NCBI GenBank assembly: GCA_905214465.1
Contig: CAJMMD010000006.1
Coordinates: 16,824 to 80,823 of the forward strand
From: an uncultured bacterium
GTDB lineage: Bacteria; Actinomycetota; Coriobacteriia; Coriobacteriales; Coriobacteriaceae
DNA length: 64,000 bases
Reading direction: 5' to 3'
Position numbers and translations under genes: made by a program. The notes under the pieces were generated by a model. That model ran no database searches. It saw only the letters and a list, made by a program, of their open reading frames with translations, and was not told the origin of the DNA. Each line of letters starts with the position of its first letter. Within the stretch, counting starts at the first letter, position 1. Of the stretch, positions 58,574-64,000 are shown piece after piece.

Positions 58574-58637
58574 ATGTTGATTGGGGACAGACTTAAATGC
58601 GTGAAAACGCTCATTTAAGTCTGTCCCCAATCAACAT
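58574..58637. repeat. 26-bp perfect inverted repeat with GAAA-capped hairpin
   Basis: Arms 58574-58599 and 58612-58637 are exact inverses over 26 bases (core TTGGGGACAGACTTAAATG). The interior GCGT-GAAA-ACGC adds a short stem with a GNRA loop. It lies between two minus-strand genes, upstream of the aminotransferase and downstream of ftsH. It contains the GGGACA core of the other hairpins. Confidence 0.85.
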
Positions 58638-58644
58638 ATCGCTC

Positions 58645-58682
58645 AAAAGAAAAAGCCTCCGCAGGTTTCCCCGCGGAGGCTT
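58645..58682 (-). terminator. Terminator of ftsH
   Basis: Perfect stem AAGCCTCCGC/GCGGAGGCTT with 10-base loop, followed on the minus strand by TTTCTTTTG. Confidence 0.92.
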
Positions 58683-58694
58683 TCGCCACAAAGA

Positions 58695-60836
58695 CTATTT
58701 GTCGGTGTCGGCATCGACATCGACATCGACGACGGCATGGTCATCGTCAGCATCATCGGATGCGGCTTCGGCATCCTCCTGCATGGCCGCCTGCGCAAAG
58801 GCCGCGGCATCAGCCGCCAGCTCCTCCTCGCTCATGCGAGGCGCGCGCTTCTTGGTCGGCATGCCGGCCGCCTTGGCATTGCGCTCCTCCTTGGCCGCCA
58901 GAATATCGCCCTCGCGCTCAAGGTACGCATCCCACTCGTTGTCGAGCAGGGCGTTCACGGCGTCGCCTTCGACGGTCTCGCGCTCAAGCAGCACCTTCGC
59001 CATCAGATCGAGCTGATCGCGACGGGCGTCCAGGATCTCGACCGCACGACGATGGGCTTCGCGCATGATGCGCTGAACCTCGATATCGATGCGGCGTGCC
59101 GTCTCCTCGGAGTAATCCTGGTGATCGGCATAATCGCGACCAAGGAACACCTGATGCTGCGCCTCGCCAAACACTTGCGTACCCAGCTCCTCGCTCATGC
59201 CCAGACGCGTAACCATCTCGCGCGCCATCTTGGTCGCACGCTCTAGGTCGTTGCTCGCGCCCGACGTGATGTCATCGCACATGAGCTCCTCGGCAACGCG
59301 ACCGCCCAAGAACACGGCGAGCTCGTCGAGCATCTCGTTCTTGGTCTTGAGGAAGTGGTCCTCCTGCGGAAGCTGCAGCGTGTAGCCCAGAGCCTGACCG
59401 CGGCTGACGATCGAGATCTTGTGGACCGGATCGGAGTGCTCCAGGATGTGGCCCACCAGGGCATGACCGCTCTCGTGGTAGGCAATCGTGGTGCGCTCGG
59501 CCTCGGTCATCACGCGACCCTTACGTTGCGGTCCGGCAATCACGCGCTCCATCGACTCCTCGACCTCGTCCATCGAGATCACGGAACGATGACGGCGAGC
59601 GGCCAACAGTGCAGACTCGTTGAGCAGATTTGCCAGATCGGCGCCGGTAAAGCCAACGGTCATCTGGGCGAGCTTCTCAAACTTAACGTCCTCGTCCATC
59701 GGCTTGTTCTCGGCATGCACGCGCAAGATCTGCTCGCGGCCCTTCACATCCGGACGGTCGACCGTAACCTGACGGTCAAAACGGCCGGGACGCAGCAATG
59801 CCGGATCCAGGATGTCAGGACGGTTGGTCGCAGCGATCAGGATGACCGACTCGCTTTCCTCAAAGCCGTCCATCTCGACCAGCAGCTGGTTGAGCGTCTG
59901 CTCGCGCTCGTCGTGACCGCCGCCCAAGCCAGCTCCGCGCTGACGTCCCACGGCATCGATCTCATCGATGAAGATGATCGACGGGGCCTGGGACTTGGCC
60001 TCCTTAAAGAGGTCACGCACGCGGCTGGCACCGACGCCCACGAACATCTCCACAAAGTCAGAGCCCGAGATGCTAAAGAACGGCACGCCCGCCTCGCCGG
60101 CAACGGCCTTGGCCAGCAGCGTCTTACCGGTACCCGGAGGGCCCACCAGCAACACGCCGCGGGGAATCTTGGCGCCCAGCTTGCGATAGCGATCCGGGTC
60201 GCTCAAGAAGTCACGAATCTCTTCGAGCTCCTCGACCGCCTCATCCACGCCAGCGACATCCTCAAACTTGACCTTGGGGCGTGTGGCCTCGTTGGTCTTG
60301 GCGTTGGTCTTGCCAAACTGCATGTTCCTGTTGTTGGCGCCCATCATCTGGCGCATAAAGTAGAACATGATGGCGATAAGGGCGACCGTCGGAAGCACAC
60401 TCATCGCCAAGTCGCCCCAAAAATCGGGATCGTTGGTGTTGACGATGTACTTGGTATCGGGGTGCTCCGCCATGAGCTCGGCAAGCGAATCGGAGCCGAC
60501 ATAGGTCGAGGAGAAGCTCTTGAGCTCGCTCGTATCGCCCTTGTCCTTCTTCGTCTTCCAGTAATGACCCGTCACGCTTCCGTCTTGAACCGTATAGGTC
60601 AGATCTTCGACGCGATCCTGCTTGATGGCGCTGACCATCTCGCTCGTCGCGAGCTTAACGGTATTGTTGGAGCTGGCAAAGCCGGAGCCCATATTAAAGA
60701 AGGCATAGCCCAGAAGCGCGCAAGCCAAAAGAAAATACAGCCAGCCCGTACGCGTGGGCTTCTTGCCTCCGGGCATCCCCGGGATCTTTGGGTCCCGGGG
60801 AGTCTGGGAATTGTTGTCGTTACGGTCGTCGGGCAT
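58695..60836 (-). CDS. ftsH: ATP-dependent zinc metalloprotease FtsH
   Basis: 713 residues. Two membrane helices (about 31-50 and 145-162) flank an extracytoplasmic domain. The AAA+ module has Walker A GPPGTGKT near 233, Walker B IIFIDEIDAVG, and the pore loop FVGVGASRVRDLF. The protease motif HESGH is near 453, with the third zinc ligand in the following helix. The C-terminal tail is acidic and unusually Asp-rich (DDADDDHAVVDVDVDADTDK). It degrades membrane and short-lived proteins. It starts 1 base after the hpt stop, so hpt-ftsH are co-transcribed. Confidence 0.97.
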   Translation of the reverse strand: MPDDRNDNNSQTPRDPKIPGMPGGKKPTRTGWLYFLLACALLGYAFFNMGSGFASSNNTVKLATSEMVSAIKQDRVEDLTYTVQDGSVTGHYWKTKKDKGDTSELKSFSSTYVGSDSLAELMAEHPDTKYIVNTNDPDFWGDLAMSVLPTVALIAIMFYFMRQMMGANNRNMQFGKTNAKTNEATRPKVKFEDVAGVDEAVEELEEIRDFLSDPDRYRKLGAKIPRGVLLVGPPGTGKTLLAKAVAGEAGVPFFSISGSDFVEMFVGVGASRVRDLFKEAKSQAPSIIFIDEIDAVGRQRGAGLGGGHDEREQTLNQLLVEMDGFEESESVILIAATNRPDILDPALLRPGRFDRQVTVDRPDVKGREQILRVHAENKPMDEDVKFEKLAQMTVGFTGADLANLLNESALLAARRHRSVISMDEVEESMERVIAGPQRKGRVMTEAERTTIAYHESGHALVGHILEHSDPVHKISIVSRGQALGYTLQLPQEDHFLKTKNEMLDELAVFLGGRVAEELMCDDITSGASNDLERATKMAREMVTRLGMSEELGTQVFGEAQHQVFLGRDYADHQDYSEETARRIDIEVQRIMREAHRRAVEILDARRDQLDLMAKVLLERETVEGDAVNALLDNEWDAYLEREGDILAAKEERNAKAAGMPTKKRAPRMSEEELAADAAAFAQAAMQEDAEAASDDADDDHAVVDVDVDADTDK

Positions 60837-60837
60837 C

Positions 60838-61386
60838 TTACGAATAAACCTCCGGTTTCAAAATGCCCAGATACGGAAGGTTGCGATAGCGCTCGGCATA
60901 GTCGAGGCCGTAGCCCACCACAAAGGCATCGGGGCAATGGGTTCCAACATACTTGGGCGTGATGGCCGAGACGCGGTCCTCAACGTCCTTCCACAGGAAG
61001 GCGGCGACCTCCAGAGAAGCGGGCTTGCGGCTCTCGAGGTTCTTCATCAGATACTTGAGCGTCAGGCCCGAGTCCAGAATGTCCTCGACGATCAGCACGT
61101 CGCGACCGCGGATGTCGATATCCAGGTCCTTAATGATACGCACGATACCCGAGGACTTCACACCGTCGCCGTAGCTCGAAACAGCCATGAAATCGATGTT
61201 GGTCGGCAGCTCGATCTTACGCATCAGGTCGCCCATAAAGACCACGGCGCCGCGCAGGACCGCAATCAGCACCAGATCCTTACCCGCGTAGTCGCGAGTA
61301 ATCTGCTCGCCTAGGCGAGAGACGATACCGTCGATATCCTCCTGCGTGAACAGAACCTTCTCGATATCCGGATGTTGAGAAGCCAT
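60838..61386 (-). CDS. hpt: Hypoxanthine-guanine phosphoribosyltransferase
   Basis: 182 residues. The PRPP-binding motif VLIVEDILDSGLTLKYLM and N-terminal LIAVLRGAVVFMGDL, then VVGYGLDYAERYRNLPYLG at the C-terminus, are standard for Hpt. It salvages hypoxanthine and guanine to nucleotides. The order tilS-hpt-ftsH is conserved in many Gram-positive bacteria, which supports all three calls. Confidence 0.97.
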   Translation of the reverse strand: MASQHPDIEKVLFTQEDIDGIVSRLGEQITRDYAGKDLVLIAVLRGAVVFMGDLMRKIELPTNIDFMAVSSYGDGVKSSGIVRIIKDLDIDIRGRDVLIVEDILDSGLTLKYLMKNLESRKPASLEVAAFLWKDVEDRVSAITPKYVGTHCPDAFVVGYGLDYAERYRNLPYLGILKPEVYS

Positions 61387-61533
61387 GACAACCCTTTCTT
61401 GTGCTTATCGCCCACACACCGCCGTATGGACGCGAACTACACATTCTAGCAGCGCACGGGGTAAATTTACCAGCCCGTGCGCCATCAGCGCGGGAATACC
61501 GTCAACGTCGCACAGAATAGCAGGCGTGGGACG

Positions 61534-63075
61534 CTATTCCGCATCGACCACGCGGAGCAGATATGCCACGCGCGTTGCGGCCGTGCACTTAAAACGCTCG
61601 TCCGCGCGAACTCCGGCGACCCACACCACGGCACCCCCCGGCGCCGTCCTCACCATGGGCACGCCGGCGCGCTCGGAAACGGGAATGCGAGCCTCACCTA
61701 GCAAGTCGGATACTTTCTTGCTTCGACCACTCATCCCTAACGGGCACATCACGTCTCCCGGTGCGGGACCGTCCACCCACAGGCGCGCCAATCGCGCCTC
61801 GGCAGGGATCTCGCCACGCGAGCCCGCCAGGATCCGCTCACTATCGCTGTCGGCAAAACCCAGGGCAGCCGCGTCTACCAAAGCGGTCACTTCCCCGGCA
61901 GCCGCAAGCTCACGGGCGCGGTGCACGATATCGCATCCCGGCTCAACGGCCATCGGTTCTGTGACCAGCATACGTCCCCCGCCCAACGGCAAACGACCGG
62001 GTACGGTAACCCAGTCCGCGACCAGGCCCTCGCGAGCCGCCGGCGCCTTAAACGCCAGCATGCCAAACTCAATGCGTGCGTCAATCCCCGCCGGAAGCGT
62101 GACCGAGCCGGCGCCCTCGGCAACGCAGGAAAGGACTCGCTCCACATGTCGCATCTCTGGACGAGCGTCCGGATCGATGCGCTTAATCGCCAGTCGCACG
62201 ATGCGCCGCGCGATTACCACCTCGGCCGCAGCAAGGCGCCTGGCATCGAGCACCAGCGCGCCCGCCGCCTCCTTACGCAGGCAGCTTCGAAACGCCTGTG
62301 CCGAAAGCTGAGACAAAAACGCGTCCTCATCGCCTAAGATCTCGCAGGCGGCGCCAATCGTTTTGCAGACGCTCTCGTTGCGCTGCGCCACCACCGGCAT
62401 CACTCGATGGCGCACGTAGTTTCGCAGATACGAGATATCCTCATTGCTCTCGTCTTCACGCCACGGCTGACCATGTACCTGTAGATAGCCCACGAGCTCG
62501 CCATGAGTTAGGTCGAGCAAGGGACGCACCACGATATTCCTCCGGCGAGGAATGCTCGATAGGCCAGCGGGCCCCGAACCCTTAATCGCGTTCATCAAAA
62601 ACGTTTCCGCGCGATCCGAAGACGTGTGCGCGGTGCAGATACGAGCCGCCGTTCGCGGTGCGCCCGATTCGGCACAAAGTTCGCGAACATATCTCCGTGC
62701 CGCGGCATAGCGCACCTCGCGAGCCGCAGCCTCGATATTGCCCGATTCGTCATCAAAATAGGCATGCTCAACACACAGCGGCAAGCCGTATTGCGCGCAC
62801 AGGTCACGTACAAAGGCCTCGTCGCCATCGGATGCCTCCCCGCGCAGATGATGGTTTACATGCAGCACGTGCAATCGCTCGCGCGCAATGGGAGCGACGC
62901 CGCGCCCGTCCTGGATATCCAGCTTTGATGTGCAAGCCATAAGGAGCAGCGCCGTCGAGTCCGCACCGCCTGATACCATGAGCACTACGGGGGCAGCGGC
63001 CTGCCGCGTTGCCAGGACGCTCTTATCCGTCCTCGGCGCGGCATGATGTCCATAGTGCTGAGATACCGTTGGCAT
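61534..63075 (-). CDS. tilS: tRNA(Ile)-lysidine synthase
   Basis: 513 residues; AGGAGG 6 bases before the ATG. The PP-loop SGGADST (35-41), LHVLHVNHHLRGEASDGDEA, TAHTSSDRAETFLMN and the RPLLDLTHGELVGYL block are clear. The C-terminal TilS domain has SGRSKKVSDLLGEARIPVSE. It changes C34 of tRNA-Ile(CAU) to lysidine and is essential. Divergent from the MBL gene, 48 bases apart. Confidence 0.96.
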   Translation of the reverse strand: MPTVSQHYGHHAAPRTDKSVLATRQAAAPVVLMVSGGADSTALLLMACTSKLDIQDGRGVAPIARERLHVLHVNHHLRGEASDGDEAFVRDLCAQYGLPLCVEHAYFDDESGNIEAAAREVRYAAARRYVRELCAESGAPRTAARICTAHTSSDRAETFLMNAIKGSGPAGLSSIPRRRNIVVRPLLDLTHGELVGYLQVHGQPWREDESNEDISYLRNYVRHRVMPVVAQRNESVCKTIGAACEILGDEDAFLSQLSAQAFRSCLRKEAAGALVLDARRLAAAEVVIARRIVRLAIKRIDPDARPEMRHVERVLSCVAEGAGSVTLPAGIDARIEFGMLAFKAPAAREGLVADWVTVPGRLPLGGGRMLVTEPMAVEPGCDIVHRARELAAAGEVTALVDAAALGFADSDSERILAGSRGEIPAEARLARLWVDGPAPGDVMCPLGMSGRSKKVSDLLGEARIPVSERAGVPMVRTAPGGAVVWVAGVRADERFKCTAATRVAYLLRVVDAE

Positions 63076-63123
63076 TCGCTTCCTCCTCTATTCGTCCGCA
63101 CTCATTGTATCCTTTGGAATCTT

Positions 63124-63933
63124 ATGTCTCGCCTGCACCTTCATATCCTCGGCAGCGGCTCAAAAGGCAACTGCGCACTCGTCGAGGGGCCTCAGGGGCT
63201 CATCATGATCGACAACGGCCTGTCCCGCCGCGAGACACTTAAACGCATGGCGGAGCTTGGCCTCTCGGCAGACGACGTCGCCGCTCTTGTAATCACCCAT
63301 GAGCATGGTGACCATATCAAGGGGCTCGATGTATGGTGCAAGCACTGGCATGGTCCCCTCTTTGCCAGCAGGGATACCCTTTCATGCAAAGAAAACCTCG
63401 CGCACCTGCCCGTAGAGGAATTTGACCCCGGCGACACGCTCCCCATTGCCGGCATCCACGTGCAAACCTACTCAACATCGCACGATGTCATCAATCCTGT
63501 CGGCTATCGATTTAATGCTCTCGATGATTCCATTGGGTTTGCCACCGACACCGGAGAGTTATCGAGCAAGGCCATAGGCATCCTCAAAGACTGTCGAGTT
63601 CTCGCGCTCGAAAGTAACCACGATGTAACTATGTTGCGCGAAGGAGCGTACCCCCGCTTTCTTCAGGAGCGCATCCTGTCCACAAAGGGGCACCTCTCCA
63701 ACAACCAGGCCGCCGAAGCCGCGCGCGAACTTGTTACCGATCGCACCGAACAACTCATCGCCATGCACATCAGCCAGGACAATAATCGTCCAAGCCTTAC
63801 CGTCAAAAGCTATGCCAACGCGCTTGATGCAAGTCTCGATGATGAACTCGGCAGTTCTGCCACCCGTCTTCAAGGGCCGCGGAAGCTCTCGATACGCCCT
63901 GCAAGCCAGTATCAACCGACAACAATTCAATAG
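63124..63933 (+). CDS. Metallo-beta-lactamase-fold hydrolase, YycJ/WalJ type
   Basis: 269 residues from ATG 63124 (weak GGA upstream; another ATG at 63043 would overlap tilS). The start LHILGSGSKGNCALVEG and the metal motif HEHGDH (59-64) mark the YycJ family, with SYSTSHD-type blocks (TYSTSHDVINPVGYRF), GFATDTGELS and ALESNHDVTML adding other ligands. In Firmicutes it accompanies the WalRK system, but no such genes are here. A plausible role is a DNA or RNA exonuclease; not proven. Confidence 0.9.
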   Translation: MSRLHLHILGSGSKGNCALVEGPQGLIMIDNGLSRRETLKRMAELGLSADDVAALVITHEHGDHIKGLDVWCKHWHGPLFASRDTLSCKENLAHLPVEEFDPGDTLPIAGIHVQTYSTSHDVINPVGYRFNALDDSIGFATDTGELSSKAIGILKDCRVLALESNHDVTMLREGAYPRFLQERILSTKGHLSNNQAAEAARELVTDRTEQLIAMHISQDNNRPSLTVKSYANALDASLDDELGSSATRLQGPRKLSIRPASQYQPTTIQ

Positions 63934-63950
63934 CCCCTCAAGACAATCAG

Positions 63951-63980
63951 AACCACCCTTAAAAAGGGTGGTTTGCTCTT
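63951..63980 (+). terminator. Terminator of the MBL gene
   Basis: Stem AACCACCCTT/AAGGGTGGTT with loop AAA, then TGCTCTTA. Confidence 0.75.
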
Positions 63981-64000
63981 AGGGTATAACCCACGGGCCC

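Noticed and set aside
59355..60962. 535-codon open frame on the plus strand
   Set aside because: Antisense to ftsH, whose motifs are complete.

Overview
The window looks like chromosomal DNA of a high-GC gut actinobacterium of class Coriobacteriia, most probably Collinsella (C. aerofaciens-like). This rests on protein style and gene content rather than a database match: SipW-dependent secreted proteins, LPXTG/LAXTG-type wall proteins, a TadA-glycerate kinase fusion, many PTS genes and no 16S rRNA for a direct test. There are about 45 protein genes, one tRNA-Ser(UGA), one SRP RNA, several decayed genes and an unusually rich set of intergenic palindromes. No phage, plasmid, transposase or CRISPR array is visible.

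Layout. 1-2.1 kb: minus-strand operon of a SipW-type signal peptidase and two of its likely substrates, the last one cut by the window edge. 2.1-2.7 kb: AT-rich spacer with a C10 tract and degenerate repeats. 2.7-7.1 kb: flavodoxin-like protein and a heterodimeric ABC exporter. 7.3-8.3 kb: secreted coiled-coil protein whose wall-sorting signal is cut off by an in-frame stop. 8.5-8.7 kb: SRP RNA and a long hairpin. 8.8-16.6 kb: giant 2586-residue wall-anchored adhesin with a G9 tract in its signal-peptide codons. 17.2-23.9 kb: TadA-glycerate kinase, tRNA-Ser, TetR, LemA, IlvE, DedA, CysE. 24.0-28.3 kb: MarR regulator and a second heterodimeric exporter. 28.4-33.6 kb: small orphan protein, nitroreductase, membrane protein, degenerate sigma-54-activator-like regulator, YeiH transporter, GntR regulator. 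33.7-41.0 kb: glmS, LacI regulator, DUF4143 ATPase, HAD phosphatase and larE with duplicated and decayed fragments. 41.2-48.6 kb: a PTS ketose locus (IIA, split transketolase, transaldolase, GatZ-like protein, EIIBC) divergent from its LacI regulator. 48.7-54.5 kb: secreted nuclease, EF-G-like GTPase, polar amino-acid ABC importer. 54.8-64 kb: RlmD-type methyltransferase, PHP phosphoesterase, aminotransferase, ftsH-hpt-tilS, and a YycJ-type MBL protein.

Genes that work together: the sipW operon makes and processes surface fibre-type proteins; the two exporter pairs each combine one catalytic and one degenerate ATPase site, the second under MarR control with a clear operator; the PTS locus probably imports a ketose and feeds its phosphate into the non-oxidative pentose phosphate pathway; ftsH-hpt-tilS is a conserved housekeeping cluster.

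Most unusual points: (i) a family of short intergenic hairpins with different stems but a shared GGGACA loop core, plus long perfect 26- and 35-bp palindromes; (ii) two MITE-like elements with inverted ends; (iii) homopolymer tracts suited to phase variation at two surface loci; (iv) an in-frame stop before a LANTG sorting signal; (v) a duplicated HAD gene that lost exactly 86 codons between 7-bp repeats.
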